From Acinetobacter modestus (GTDB lineage Bacteria; Pseudomonadota; Gammaproteobacteria; Pseudomonadales; Moraxellaceae): a stretch of 64,000 nucleotides of DNA. Location of the stretch: contig NZ_BMDV01000001.1 in the NCBI RefSeq assembly GCF_014636095.1, positions 786,622-850,621 of the forward strand, read 5' to 3'. A model generated the notes under the pieces. It did not search any database, was not told the DNA's origin, and was given only the letters and a program-made list of their open reading frames with translations. The position numbers and the translations under genes are program-made. This document shows, in pieces, positions 8,736 through 18,812 of the stretch; the first letter of the stretch is position 1; each line of letters begins with the position of its first letter.

Positions 8736-11209
8736 GATTGATTGATCTCTCTCAGACTTTGTAACGGTGGAATATCACATAAATAACTGAGTCGGTATCG
8801 ACCAATCAACATACATATCAACATCATACTGAGCGGTAAAATTAACCAAATTTCAAGATGAAATTGGATTGCCATTTGCATCTTGTAACTGGCAATCGCA
8901 CTAATCACTTCAGCAAAAAGACATGCTAAAATTCCTGCCATCAAACCAATAAAACCAATTTCTAAACTGAGCATCTGTTTTAATTTATTTTTTGCGACAC
9001 CAAAAGATCGTAATAACGCCACTTCTTTACGGCGCTCATCCATTAAAACATTTAGACAAGCAATAAGAACCAAAACTCCAGACAATCCAACCAATATTGC
9101 CAGTACTGTCACCACCTGAACCAATGTATTCATTAGGCGTTTCACTTCATCTAATACACGCCCCACATCAATAAATACGGTATTGGTAAATTGTTCAATT
9201 AAGCGTACCATTTTCGGCTGATCCGCAGTAGGGACATAAAAACTGCCTAAATAGCTTCCTGCATTTTCATCCATGGTTTTGGGCGAAAAAATAAAGAAAA
9301 AATTAGGGCTAAAACTCTCCCACTCAACTGAACGTAGGTTAATGACTTTGGCATCCAATGATCCTTCAGGCAAACTAAAACTCAGCTGATCCCCGACTTT
9401 GATCCCTAACTCAGTAGCCAATTTTTCTTCTACCGACACTTGTCCAACTTGGGTGAACTTTGGATTCCCTTGAGTAATAAGATTATCTTTTGGATAAAGT
9501 TCCGCTTGTGTCAAATTCAACTCACGTCGCAAGGAATTATTCTGTTGAATCAATTCAGCACTGAAAGCCTGCCCATTTTTAGCAATTAAGCGACCCCGAA
9601 TATTGGGATATAGGGGTGTTGATTGCCAATTATTTTGTTCAAGCTGCTGTTTAAACTGTGGCATATCAAATGGCGGCAGACCATAGACAAACTGATTCGG
9701 TGTACCTTCAGGCAATTGCTGCTGCCAACGCTCTAATAAATCCGTTCTTAAAACACTTAGAACTGTTATTAAGCTGAGACCTAAAGCAAGTGCTGTGATT
9801 TGCAAGGCTGTCTGATGTGGAATTCGAACATAAGCAGATAAAGGATGCTTGAGCTGTTTAATCGCTTTTAATACAAACCAAATCGCTATAAACAGAGCCA
9901 AACAAAGCACTAAGATGGCAGATAAGACCAATAAACTTAATTTTAAATTATCACTCAGCACCAAACTAAACATGACCAAACTCGCAATACCGACACTAAA
10001 CATCATAAAGTAGGACTTACGTGAACGCTCTTGCTGACGAATGACACGAATTGGTGGCGTATTCAATAACTCCCAAATGCTTGGCAAAATGAAACCAATT
10101 AACACCATAACACTGGTAAAAATTGCAATGGGTAATGCCATAAGCAAATCAGCAATCGCAAAACTGAGTTGCAATTGTGGAATCAATTGCAGCATCAACT
10201 GCAACAAACCATAGCCTAAAATGATTCCAATAAAACTTCCAATCAAAACTGATAAGGCACTGACGAGTGCAAGCAATATCATATAAGCGACTAATATCTG
10301 TCTTTTACTCGCACCGAGACAACGCATCAAGGCAATATGATCCTGATTTTGTTGCACATAACGTTGACTGGTTAAAGCAATTGCAATCCCACACAGTAGA
10401 ATGGTTAAGAGGTTAGCAAGCTGTAGAAAGGTATCCAGATTTTCAATAGGTTTCATCAAACGGGTATTGGACTGACTCGCATCACGTAGTTTCAGTGTGC
10501 TTTGTTCACTATTCTCTGCTTTTTGATTATAAGGATCAGTTTCATGCTTGGTTTCTTGTTTAAAGACGGTCTTAAATGTTTCAACTTGTTTTGGCTCACC
10601 CGCCATCAACAGACGATAATCAATACGACTCCCAACCTGAATAGCATTCGTTTTCGCAATATCTGCTTGATGAATAATCACGGTTGGTGAAAAACCTGAA
10701 AAGCCCAATTCCTGATTAGAATCATGCTCAATAATGCCTGTTACTTTAAATTTTCCATCAGCAATTGCAACCTGATCCCCCACTTTTACTTTTAATAGAT
10801 CAATTGCTCTTGGACTTAACCAAACTTCACCTTGTTGAATAGATTTCGCTCTCGGTTGGATCTCTAGTTTACCGCGCAGCGGAAAATGCTCATCGACAGC
10901 TTTGACATTGACCATCACAAATTGATCTTGGGTATGTGCCATTGATCCAAACAAAGTGACAGGTGCCTGTTTTAGATGAAGTTGTTGAGCCTTTTGTATC
11001 CACTTTGATTGGATAGGGTCATTATCAGACAAAACTAAATCTGCACCCAGCATTTCAGCAGCTTGCAATGAAACGGCATTTTGAACTTGAGTATTACTAA
11101 ATTTTAATGCGGTGGTGGCACTTATGGCTAGAGACAAGGCAATAATCAGTAAATGTAGCCCTCCTGTGCGGAAGCTTTGTAAAAGTAGTGGTTTGAGAAC
11201 TGAACTCAT
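8732..11209 (-). CDS. ybbP: ABC transporter permease of the YbbP/FtsX type
   Basis: Large inner-membrane permease with two FtsX-like modules. The 825 residues comprise an N-terminal membrane segment, a periplasmic MacB-like domain (about 45-240), membrane helices about 255-460, a second periplasmic domain (about 480-690) and helices to the end. The stretch ERRKEVALLRSFGVAK is the typical FtsX coupling region and MRCLGASKRQI its first-half counterpart. It starts inside the end of ybbA (4-bp overlap), so translation is coupled. YbbA-YbbP next to TesA is a widespread arrangement. Its substrate is not firmly established. Confidence 0.92.
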   Translation of the reverse strand: MSSVLKPLLLQSFRTGGLHLLIIALSLAISATTALKFSNTQVQNAVSLQAAEMLGADLVLSDNDPIQSKWIQKAQQLHLKQAPVTLFGSMAHTQDQFVMVNVKAVDEHFPLRGKLEIQPRAKSIQQGEVWLSPRAIDLLKVKVGDQVAIADGKFKVTGIIEHDSNQELGFSGFSPTVIIHQADIAKTNAIQVGSRIDYRLLMAGEPKQVETFKTVFKQETKHETDPYNQKAENSEQSTLKLRDASQSNTRLMKPIENLDTFLQLANLLTILLCGIAIALTSQRYVQQNQDHIALMRCLGASKRQILVAYMILLALVSALSVLIGSFIGIILGYGLLQLMLQLIPQLQLSFAIADLLMALPIAIFTSVMVLIGFILPSIWELLNTPPIRVIRQQERSRKSYFMMFSVGIASLVMFSLVLSDNLKLSLLVLSAILVLCLALFIAIWFVLKAIKQLKHPLSAYVRIPHQTALQITALALGLSLITVLSVLRTDLLERWQQQLPEGTPNQFVYGLPPFDMPQFKQQLEQNNWQSTPLYPNIRGRLIAKNGQAFSAELIQQNNSLRRELNLTQAELYPKDNLITQGNPKFTQVGQVSVEEKLATELGIKVGDQLSFSLPEGSLDAKVINLRSVEWESFSPNFFFIFSPKTMDENAGSYLGSFYVPTADQPKMVRLIEQFTNTVFIDVGRVLDEVKRLMNTLVQVVTVLAILVGLSGVLVLIACLNVLMDERRKEVALLRSFGVAKNKLKQMLSLEIGFIGLMAGILACLFAEVISAIASYKMQMAIQFHLEIWLILPLSMMLICMLIGRYRLSYLCDIPPLQSLREINQS

Positions 11210-11910
11210 ACACCCTCCTGCACTTTTATAATTTCTTGGATTTGGCCGTCAAGCAATTTGACATGTCGTTGACACAAGGCTGCCAAATTTTGATCATGCG
11301 TTACAAGGATTAAAGTTGTCCCTAGTTCTTTGTTTAAATCAAATAATAGTTGCTCAATTTCTGCTGCGGTTTGCCCATCCAGATTACCTGTCGGTTCATC
11401 TGCAAAAATAATCTTAGGCTCAGCAATTAAGGCTCGTGCAATCGCAACACGTTGTTGCTCACCACCCGATAAAACTTTAGGCGTTTGCTGTGCTTGGCGA
11501 ACTAATCCAACACGCTCTAGCCATTGCAATGCTTTATTTTCAGCTTGCCTAAAATTAAAATCAGGCTGAAGACGTAAGGGTAACATCACATTTTCGAGTG
11601 CACTGAGCTGTGGTAAAAGCTGAAAAGATTGAAACACGAAACCAATATTTTCTAAACGAACCTGAGCACGCTGCTCTTCAGTTAAAGTATGCACCGCTTG
11701 CCCACAGACCCACAATTCACCCATACTTGGTCGATCAAGTGTTGCTAGAATACCCAATAGAGTGGATTTTCCAGAACCTGAACGACCTGTAATCGCAATC
11801 TGTTCCCCCTGATAAATATCTAAATCGATATTTTTTAAGATGGTTAATGTTTGCTGATTAGTGTGGATATTTTGTGTAACTTTTTGGGCAGAAATAATCG
11901 GCTGTGGCAT
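11206..11910 (-). CDS. ybbA: ABC transporter ATP-binding protein YbbA
   Basis: LolD/MacB-like ATPase partner of the overlapping permease. The 234 residues contain Walker A GRSGSGKSTLLG near 43, the Q-loop GFVFQSFQLLP near 92, signature LSGGEQQRVAIARAL near 146, Walker B IIFADEPTGNLDG near 169 and the switch His in LILVTHDQN near 202. Divergent from tesA with only 36 bases between the start codons. Confidence 0.95.
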   Translation of the reverse strand: MPQPIISAQKVTQNIHTNQQTLTILKNIDLDIYQGEQIAITGRSGSGKSTLLGILATLDRPSMGELWVCGQAVHTLTEEQRAQVRLENIGFVFQSFQLLPQLSALENVMLPLRLQPDFNFRQAENKALQWLERVGLVRQAQQTPKVLSGGEQQRVAIARALIAEPKIIFADEPTGNLDGQTAAEIEQLLFDLNKELGTTLILVTHDQNLAALCQRHVKLLDGQIQEIIKVQEGV

Positions 11911-11946
11911 GATGTCACGTATCCTTTAGGACAAATTTGAAGTGCA

Positions 11947-12576
11947 ATGCAAATATCTAAAGTTTTATTTTCGCTATCCAAAACATTTGGAATCATCACG
12001 ATTTGCTCATTACCCACTTTCGCATCAGCAAAGACTATTTTAATTTTGGGTGACAGTCTCAGTGCAGGTTATGGCATAGATGCCAAACAAGGCTGGGTAA
12101 ACCTATTACAACAACGTTTAGACCAACAGTATCCGAAACAGCATAAAGTGGTCAATGCAAGCGTCAGTGGTGAAACTACAAGTGGTGCTTTGGCAAGATT
12201 GCCTAAATTATTACAAACTTATCAGCCTGAAATTGTTGTAATTGAGTTAGGTGGAAATGATGGCTTACGAGGTCAACCCCCTCAAATGATTCAAAAAAAT
12301 TTAGCACAATTGGTACAACTCAGCCAAAAACAGCAAGCCTCTGTTTTACTATTCGGCATGAAAATACCACCCAATTATGGGACAGCGTATAGCAGCGCTT
12401 TTGAAAAAAATTATAAAGTTGTAAGCCAGCAATATAAGGTCAAGTTATTGCCTTTCTTTTTAGAAGGGGTCGCTGGACATAAAAATTTAATTCAAAACGA
12501 TCAAATTCACCCAAATGCTAAAGCCCAACCTATTCTATTAAATTTAGCTTATCCATACATAAAAGGTGCCCTATAG
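11947..12576 (+). CDS. tesA: Periplasmic SGNH esterase/thioesterase/lysophospholipase TesA
   Basis: Periplasmic hydrolase acting on acyl-CoA, lysophospholipids and esters. The 209 residues start with a signal peptide (hydrophobic core, cleavage after FASA near 28). The nucleophile block ILGDSLSAGYGI is followed by Gly in SVSGETTSGA, the GGNDGLRG block with oxyanion Asn, and the DQIHPN block with catalytic Asp/His. All four SGNH blocks are intact. Divergent from ybbA, the usual context. The stop codon sits inside a long terminator hairpin. Confidence 0.95.
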   Translation: MQISKVLFSLSKTFGIITICSLPTFASAKTILILGDSLSAGYGIDAKQGWVNLLQQRLDQQYPKQHKVVNASVSGETTSGALARLPKLLQTYQPEIVVIELGGNDGLRGQPPQMIQKNLAQLVQLSQKQQASVLLFGMKIPPNYGTAYSSAFEKNYKVVSQQYKVKLLPFFLEGVAGHKNLIQNDQIHPNAKAQPILLNLAYPYIKGAL

Positions 12577-12595
12577 GCACCTTTTATGTATGGAT
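12551..12595. terminator. Long perfect hairpin overlapping the tesA stop codon
   Basis: A perfect 20-bp stem (left arm 12551-12570, right arm 12576-12595) with the 5-base loop CTATA. The tesA TAG stop (12574-12576) lies in the loop and the first base of the right arm, so the last five tesA codons encode the left arm. The carbonic anhydrase stop follows 6 bases later on the other strand. Probably a bidirectional terminator. Confidence 0.8.
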
Positions 12596-12600
12596 TCTAA

Positions 12601-13227
12601 TTAGAAATCAAAAAATATGACTTCACCTGTCTCAAGCGAATATTCTGCACCAACAACAATCATTTTGCCTTTTTCAATCAAACCTTCTAATACAGCTGAG
12701 CCATGACGTAGCTGATTCACTGAAGCAAATACATTTGAACGTACCGCATGTGCAGACAATTTTTTCAAATCATCCTTTAACTCAGTTTGCATTAAGATTT
12801 CAACAGATGGACGTACACGATTTACGATTGACATCAAGTTTGAAGATGGTGCTTGATCCGGATGTTTGAGTGTATCAATCGTTGCTTGAATCGCACCGCA
12901 ATGACTATGTCCTAACACAACAACTACAGCACAATCATAACGTTCAGCAGCAAATTCAACGCTACCAACCTGAGAGGGTGCAACAATATTTCCAGCAACT
13001 CGGATAACAAACAAGTCACCTAACCCCTGATCAAATACCATTTCCGCAGGCACTCGAGAATCAGAACATCCTAAGACGATAGCAAAAGGATTTTGTTCAC
13101 TTGCCATTTCAGCACGCTCTTGGTGAGTGAGCAATTTTTGCTGGGTCGTTTCCCCTTTAACAAAACGAGCATTACCAGATTTTAAACGTTCTAAGGCTTC
13201 TTGAGCGGTGAGCATGCGTACATCCAT
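12601..13227 (-). CDS. can: Beta-class carbonic anhydrase
   Basis: Zinc enzyme hydrating CO2 to bicarbonate in the cytoplasm. The 208 residues carry the zinc-binding set CSDSRVPAE (Cys and Asp-Arg dyad, near 54) and GHSHCGA (His and Cys, near 105). The family-typical RVAGNIV lies between. Monocistronic, facing tesA. Could equally be called CynT-like; no cyanase gene is adjacent, which favours a general housekeeping role. Confidence 0.93.
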   Translation of the reverse strand: MDVRMLTAQEALERLKSGNARFVKGETTQQKLLTHQERAEMASEQNPFAIVLGCSDSRVPAEMVFDQGLGDLFVIRVAGNIVAPSQVGSVEFAAERYDCAVVVVLGHSHCGAIQATIDTLKHPDQAPSSNLMSIVNRVRPSVEILMQTELKDDLKKLSAHAVRSNVFASVNQLRHGSAVLEGLIEKGKMIVVGAEYSLETGEVIFFDF

Positions 13228-13451
13228 CTATGATTGACATGAAAAACTAGTTTAATGTGGGGATGCTAGATTGTCACTGACAAAAATAAAAACTCTCAGA
13301 CAATTGAGTGTCCTGATATCAAGAAAAATAATGGAAAATTAATCATTTCATTGGCAAGAATTTCCATACATCTGTAGATTATGCAAATGACTCCACTCCA
13401 AACTTCTACAATAATCAATTGGTTTAAAAATAAATCAAGGATAGAACAATC

Positions 13452-14465
13452 ATGACCAAAACACTGTTTTCAACACCATTCCGAAAAACGATCACTGCCA
13501 CTTTGCTATCATTGAGCTTAGCAACAATTGCTGTAAGTTCTACTCAAGCTGCTGAAATAGAAATGAGTTTCCAAAATGTATTACAACAAGAACGTACTTG
13601 GGCTGGCTTACAGACCAAGACTTTAAAAGTAGGAGATATTAGCTGGTCATATAGTGAAGGTGGTCAAGCAGGAAAACCTATTGTTATTTTAATTCATGGT
13701 TTAGCAGGTAGTCGTGATAACTGGAATCGTGTCGCACATGCATTAACCGCAAATTACCATGTTATTATTCCTGACTTACCAGCGAGTGGCGAAACGCAAG
13801 TTCCTAAAGACTTTGATTATTCAGTTCCGAATGTGACTGAAAAATTACGTCGTTTTATCGAAGCCGCAAATTTGACAGGTCCAGCACATATTGCAGGTCA
13901 TTCACTTGGTGGATCAATTGCAATGCTCTATGCAGGTCAATATCCTTTTGAAACGAAAAGCCTATTCTTGGTCGATGCTGCTGGTGTCTATAAAGCTGCA
14001 ACAACGCCTTATCTAAAAGATCCGAACCATGTGAAAAACATGATCGTCAGTAAAAAAGGCGACTTTAATTTCTTGATGCAACAAGCAATGTATGCTCCGC
14101 CATTTATTCCAAAAGAAATTGCTCAAGCACAGGAAAAAATGATGATTGGTCAAGTTGAGCAAACTCAAAAAATGGTGGAGCAAGTGATCGCACTCAATAA
14201 ACTGTTTACGCCTGATTCTTTTGCTCTGCTTGCAAAATCAATTGATGCACCCACCCTGATTTTATGGGGCAAGCAAGATAAAATTATTAATGTCGAAGTG
14301 GCACCTGAGTTAAAATCATTATTGAAAAATGCGCAAGCACCTGTGATTTTAGATAATGTGGGACATATGCCAATCTTGGAAGCAGATCAATTGGTGGTTC
14401 AACAATATCTACCTTTCTTGAGCAAAATCCAGACACAAAAGCCTGCAACTGCACCATCTCCATAA
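13452..14465 (+). CDS. Exported alpha/beta-hydrolase (lipase/esterase-like)
   Basis: Secreted or periplasmic hydrolase. The 337 residues start with a signal peptide ending near SSTQAAE (about 33). The alpha/beta fold is complete: oxyanion HGLAGSRDNW near 78, nucleophile GHSLGGS near 147, acid in LILWGKQDK near 272, catalytic His in NVGHMPILE near 300. The cap region (170-240) is helical. The 23-bp gap to the next gene suggests a two-gene operon with the uncharacterised protein at 14489. Substrate not readable from the sequence. Confidence 0.85.
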   Translation: MTKTLFSTPFRKTITATLLSLSLATIAVSSTQAAEIEMSFQNVLQQERTWAGLQTKTLKVGDISWSYSEGGQAGKPIVILIHGLAGSRDNWNRVAHALTANYHVIIPDLPASGETQVPKDFDYSVPNVTEKLRRFIEAANLTGPAHIAGHSLGGSIAMLYAGQYPFETKSLFLVDAAGVYKAATTPYLKDPNHVKNMIVSKKGDFNFLMQQAMYAPPFIPKEIAQAQEKMMIGQVEQTQKMVEQVIALNKLFTPDSFALLAKSIDAPTLILWGKQDKIINVEVAPELKSLLKNAQAPVILDNVGHMPILEADQLVVQQYLPFLSKIQTQKPATAPSP

Positions 14466-14488
14466 GTTTAGTAAGAATTTGAGGTTTT

Positions 14489-15499
14489 ATGTCTAAACAT
14501 CCAATGATAGAACAGCTAATTGATGCACAACTTGATTTTTTAGATCAAGAGTTTTCACAATCAGAAACCATTCAATATGAGTTTAAGCAATTCTATCATT
14601 GGTTACGGTTGCAACAGCTACAACATATTTGGTCATTTGAACAGATTTTTAAACTGATCGAAAAGCAAATTCTAGCAACGCCCGCCAGTCCATTTCTAAT
14701 TGAGCAAATTGCTGAGCATATACGTTTTGCATTGATTCATCCGCTGAACGATAGCACCACAATTGAAGAGGTTATTCCTGTATTGACCATCGACTCAATT
14801 GCACAATACGTCGCAGGAAAAGCTGGACATCGGCAACGTTTAATTCAAACTATCGTGAATAATCCAGCCTTTTCAGCGTTGATTACGCAGCTTATACAAC
14901 ACTCAATTCAAGATTACTTAGATAATTCGGTCATGTCTAAACGCGTTCCTGGGGTAGGACATTTCATGAAAATGGGCAAATCCGTTTTAGAAACCGTTAC
15001 GGATTCCAACCTGAATGAAACCATTGGTCATTATCTGCAAAAGAATATTTTAAAAATTAGCCAAATGAGTGAAAAAGTTTTGAATCAACATTTTAATGAT
15101 GACAAGCTCTATCACTTCCAAGCAAATCTTTGGCATAAAATCAAACTGATGCCAGTTTCAGTATTACGAAACTACTTTGAAGTCCAAGACCTACCTAAAA
15201 CCGTGGGATTAGGTCATGAAATTTGGGATCATCTTCGCCAAACGCCTTACTTAAAACAGCAGGTTCATGATGGGGTCTATGCGTGGTACGCAAGAAACCA
15301 AGAGAGAACTTTCGATTTGTTACTGCGTGATCTAAATATTGATGAAGATTTAATTCAGAATGAATTGAGTAATTTACTCTTACCCGTGCTACAGCAAGTG
15401 ATTCAAACAGGATATTTAAGGCAACGAGCACGCGTACATCTAGAAAAATTTTATTACTCAGAACAAGTCAATGAAATACTAAAAAAACAAGGCACTTAA
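14489..15499 (+). CDS. Conserved protein of unknown function
   Basis: A 336-residue protein that I do not recognise. It is rich in Gln, Leu, Ile and His, predicted mostly alpha-helical, with no signal peptide and no clear membrane segment. A small-residue stretch near 150-165 (RVPGVGHFMKMGKS) interrupts the helices. It follows the exported hydrolase after 23 bases with a plausible AGGT ribosome site and shares its terminator, so the two are probably co-transcribed. A role in handling the hydrolase or its product is only a guess. Confidence 0.7.
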   Translation: MSKHPMIEQLIDAQLDFLDQEFSQSETIQYEFKQFYHWLRLQQLQHIWSFEQIFKLIEKQILATPASPFLIEQIAEHIRFALIHPLNDSTTIEEVIPVLTIDSIAQYVAGKAGHRQRLIQTIVNNPAFSALITQLIQHSIQDYLDNSVMSKRVPGVGHFMKMGKSVLETVTDSNLNETIGHYLQKNILKISQMSEKVLNQHFNDDKLYHFQANLWHKIKLMPVSVLRNYFEVQDLPKTVGLGHEIWDHLRQTPYLKQQVHDGVYAWYARNQERTFDLLLRDLNIDEDLIQNELSNLLLPVLQQVIQTGYLRQRARVHLEKFYYSEQVNEILKKQGT

Positions 15500-15512
15500 A
15501 GTGCCTTGTTTT
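15484..15512. terminator. Terminator between the 14489 gene and the TonB-dependent receptor gene
   Basis: AAAACAAGGCACTT pairs perfectly with AAGTGCCTTGTTTT. The stop codon of the 14489 gene lies in the loop. Usable from both directions. Confidence 0.8.
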
Positions 15513-15524
15513 ATCGCCGTTTGC

Positions 15525-17792
15525 TTAGAATGAATATTTTAAACTTGCATAATAAGCCCGACCCGGTTCGTTATATGTTTGACTGATTGAGTTACTATCT
15601 CTTAAAATTTGTTTATCAAATAAATTACTTACGCCAAGACGAGTGCTGAATTGACTGTTAAATTTATAGCCCATATTTAAACCGACTAAGCTATAACTTT
15701 TTACATCACTTGGCTTAATCGCACTACTTGTACCACCTGAACCCACACCTGCTTCAATCCTATTTTCTGCGAATTGACGTGATTTTTGACGACCATATTG
15801 AGTGTAAACAAAATTCACATCCAATTGATCCGTGATGTCATAATCGAAAATTGAGTTAATCGTATAGTTTGGAACAAGTGACAAAGGATTTCCTGTTTTC
15901 TTATCCTTAGAGTCCATCATATAAGTGAAATTGTTGGTCCAGCGGATATTGCCATAATCTAGCCCTAAACTCCCTTCAAATCCTTGAATCAATGCTTCTG
16001 GTGTATTATCCCAACGAAGAATATTCCAAGTCGTTTGCGTAACGCCGCCATTTGCATTTGTACTTGAACCATTCACAGTACCAACAATGTCTGTTCCAGC
16101 AACAATCTTATTTTTATAATCATTTCGGAACCAAGCTAAGCTAGCATTCACTACATCTTTTTGGAATTGAATTCCAATTTCTTTGTTGATTGAAGTTTCT
16201 GGTTTTAAATCGCCATTACCTTGTAATAAACAACGCGAAGCAATATTTGCAGGACAACCATTACCATTGGTACTTAATAAATAACCTTCAGCGTTTTGGT
16301 ACATATTCGGGGCTTTATAGGCTTTGGCAATCCCCCCTTTCAAAGTAAAATGATCATTTAGTTTTTGTGTTATGTTTAAACTTGGGCTCCAGTTTGAGCC
16401 TGATTTACTGTGATCATCAAAACGTAAACCGACCACAACATCGGTCATATCTGTAACTTTGAAATTATCTTCAATATATGCCGATGCAATTCGTGATTCC
16501 ATTTTACTACGATCACCTTTTGCAAGCTGATCGCCATAGCCAGCACCACTTTGATCCTTACCTTGTGTTGTTGAGGTCTGATCAGTGAATTTGTCTTCCA
16601 CCCATTCGACACCCAAGGTCAATGCTTGTGGCAGATAATACTCAAGTGGAATATTTAGCTCGCCATTTAATCTTAAAGTGTCTAGTTTAGATGTAACACG
16701 ATCATTTAAATTATTAATTTTTCCTTCAACACTCCCTGCTAAACCCTCTGGAAGTCTTTTATTACGCGTTTTATCGTACTGCGCAACAAATTTGCTTTTA
16801 CCCCAATCCCAATCTCCTTCATGAGTTAGCGCCAAGCTATCTCGATACATGGTATTGGTTTCTTTCCCGATAAGTTGAGAAAGAATTGGGTCGGTTTCTG
16901 CATTTGAATTTAATTGAGAGTCTCCAGAATAAATATTGCCTTGGCGACCAGAAGAAATATCAAGCAATACTGTTTGTTCATCGGTTGCTTGCCAAGCTAA
17001 GCGCCCAGCAATATCTTTATTTTTAACCCCTTCTCGACCAGCAGCCTGACTGCCAATTGATTTATTAATATCTACTGCATCTGCATCAGTTTTATTGTAA
17101 TTACCATATAAACGATAAGATAAAATGTCTTTAATGATTGGGCCACTTAGATTGAAACTTGCTCGAGTAGAATCGCCTTCTTTGGAATCTTCAGGTTGAT
17201 TGCTATATAGCTCAATGGAACCGTGTGTCTCATTCGTTACTTTCTTAGTAATAATATTGACTACACCACCTGCCGCTCCAGAACCATAACGAGCTGCTGC
17301 TGGACCTCGTAAAACCTCAATAGACTCGATTGCTTCTACTGGCACCCAATTTGAATCTCCCCGCGTATCACGCTCTCCTTTCCAACCATAGCGTACAGAG
17401 TTACGTGAGGATACAGGCTTTCCATCAATCAAAATGAGTGTATTCTCAGGCCCCATACCACGAATATCAATTTGACGATTATTTCCACGCTGACCTGTTG
17501 CACTATTCCCTGTTAAGTTAACGCCTGGCATACGACGAACGTATTCAGAAATATCATTACGTACTGGAATTTTTTCTAAATCTTCGGCAGTGATCTTAGA
17601 AACTCCGAGAGATTGTTTAATTTGTTCCTCTGCTGTTAGAACAATTGTCTCCAGTTTAACAACATCGTTTTCATTTGATTTTTCAACCAATCCACTTTGA
17701 TTAACTGTAGTTTCTGCTGCATATGCAAACGTCATCATGCCACTCAGAATTGAAGTCGCGAGTAATGTATGGCGTGCTATTTTATTAGACAT
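15525..17792 (-). CDS. fepA: TonB-dependent catecholate-siderophore receptor, FepA/PirA type
   Basis: Outer-membrane ferric-siderophore transporter. The 755 residues have a signal peptide (cleavage near AYAAE, 27), a TonB-box-like VKLETIVLTA near 46, a plug with DIRGMGPENTLILIDGKPV and VLRGPAAARYGSGAAGGVVNIIT split here as two neighbouring motifs, and a 22-strand barrel ending in an aromatic residue (ASLKYSF). The plug stretch RGDSNWVPVEAIESIEV is typical of FepA, PfeA and PirA receptors for enterobactin-like catecholates. A Fur box lies about 80 bases upstream, so iron repression is expected. No siderophore synthesis genes are nearby, suggesting use of foreign siderophores. Confidence 0.88.
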   Translation of the reverse strand: MSNKIARHTLLATSILSGMMTFAYAAETTVNQSGLVEKSNENDVVKLETIVLTAEEQIKQSLGVSKITAEDLEKIPVRNDISEYVRRMPGVNLTGNSATGQRGNNRQIDIRGMGPENTLILIDGKPVSSRNSVRYGWKGERDTRGDSNWVPVEAIESIEVLRGPAAARYGSGAAGGVVNIITKKVTNETHGSIELYSNQPEDSKEGDSTRASFNLSGPIIKDILSYRLYGNYNKTDADAVDINKSIGSQAAGREGVKNKDIAGRLAWQATDEQTVLLDISSGRQGNIYSGDSQLNSNAETDPILSQLIGKETNTMYRDSLALTHEGDWDWGKSKFVAQYDKTRNKRLPEGLAGSVEGKINNLNDRVTSKLDTLRLNGELNIPLEYYLPQALTLGVEWVEDKFTDQTSTTQGKDQSGAGYGDQLAKGDRSKMESRIASAYIEDNFKVTDMTDVVVGLRFDDHSKSGSNWSPSLNITQKLNDHFTLKGGIAKAYKAPNMYQNAEGYLLSTNGNGCPANIASRCLLQGNGDLKPETSINKEIGIQFQKDVVNASLAWFRNDYKNKIVAGTDIVGTVNGSSTNANGGVTQTTWNILRWDNTPEALIQGFEGSLGLDYGNIRWTNNFTYMMDSKDKKTGNPLSLVPNYTINSIFDYDITDQLDVNFVYTQYGRQKSRQFAENRIEAGVGSGGTSSAIKPSDVKSYSLVGLNMGYKFNSQFSTRLGVSNLFDKQILRDSNSISQTYNEPGRAYYASLKYSF

Positions 17793-17872
17793 ATTCCCAC
17801 CTAATTAAGATAAATCATAAGATTTGCTAAAAAACTAGGCTAGATTCTAACAAAGAAACAATAAAACTCAAT

Positions 17873-17897
17873 ATAAATGATAATAATTATTATTTAT
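17873..17897 (-). promoter_or_regulatory. fur box: Fur box upstream of the siderophore receptor
   Basis: A 25-bp near-perfect palindrome with the core GATAATAATTATTAT, close to the Fur consensus GATAATGATAATCATTATC, about 80 bases upstream of the receptor start. Expected effect: repression with iron-loaded Fur. Confidence 0.75.
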
Positions 17898-17973
17898 ATT
17901 TTCATTATTTAATTCAGCTTGCACATTCATGAACATAATGATTAAATAAAATTTGATTAAATGAATAATAAAA

Positions 17974-17993
17974 AAAGCCCTATTCAGGGCTTT
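17974..17993 (-). terminator. Terminator after nfuA
   Basis: AAAGCCCT and AGGGCTTT form an 8-bp stem just downstream of nfuA on the minus strand, followed by a U-rich tract (the A-run at 17968-17976 on the plus strand). Confidence 0.75.
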
Positions 17994-18019
17994 CATAATG
18001 CAATAAATTTCAAGTTTTA

Positions 18020-18658
18020 TTACTTGAAGTACGCACCTTCTGATTGAGAGTGATCAGTTTGGTCAACCACACGCTTTAATTCTGGGACATGCTGTTGTAA
18101 AGTCGTTTCAACACCTTGTTTAAGGGTAACATCAATTGCTGAGCAACCTTGGCAACCACCACCAAATTTTAACACCGCTGTAAGACCATGCTCAGGATCA
18201 TCTTTCACTTCAACTAAACTACAATTACCGCCATGACCTTCTAAACCTGGATTGATCTCAGATTGTAAAATATAGGTAATTCGTTCTTCAATTGATGCAT
18301 CTGGGCCAACACGTGGCACTTTCGAATTTGGGGCACGAAAAGTTAATTGACCACCAAAACGGTCTTTGTTGTAGTCAATGACAGCATCTAATAAATATGG
18401 AATGGATGGTGCATCAACATAAGCAGGAAAATCAGGATATTCCTGTTTGTAGTCTGTTGGTACTACTTCATCAGGTGCGCTATATGCCATACAACATTCT
18501 GCACGCGGTGTACCTGGATGCTCTACAAAAACACGAACGCCAATCCCTGGAGTATTTTGCTTTGATAATAAATCACTTAAATACTCTTGCGCAGATGGAG
18601 TAATCAAAAGGTTTGGGATTTCTTCTGCAATGGCAGTGTTGGTGTTCTCAGTCGACAT
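18020..18658 (-). CDS. nfuA: Fe-S cluster biogenesis protein NfuA
   Basis: Carrier of a [4Fe-4S] cluster delivered to target apoproteins. The 212 residues combine an A-type-like N-terminal domain (about 15-105) with a C-terminal NifU-like domain carrying the cluster motif [10 protein letters not shown] (CxxC). The start is the ATG at 18658, with GAGGA ideally placed. The longer frame begins with TTG. Monocistronic next to the iron-regulated receptor. Confidence 0.94.
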   Translation of the reverse strand: MSTENTNTAIAEEIPNLLITPSAQEYLSDLLSKQNTPGIGVRVFVEHPGTPRAECCMAYSAPDEVVPTDYKQEYPDFPAYVDAPSIPYLLDAVIDYNKDRFGGQLTFRAPNSKVPRVGPDASIEERITYILQSEINPGLEGHGGNCSLVEVKDDPEHGLTAVLKFGGGCQGCSAIDVTLKQGVETTLQQHVPELKRVVDQTDHSQSEGAYFK

Positions 18659-18812
18659 AACAATATTCCTCAAGCTGATGTCGTTATCTTAACCGAAGAT
18701 GGAGTGTAATAAAAAAAAATCAACCATTTTTGTAGGAATTCTATGCAAGATCATTGTTTATTAAGTTTTTAATGGCATTATTGCTGAGACACTGATCAAT
18801 TTTAAAACATTT

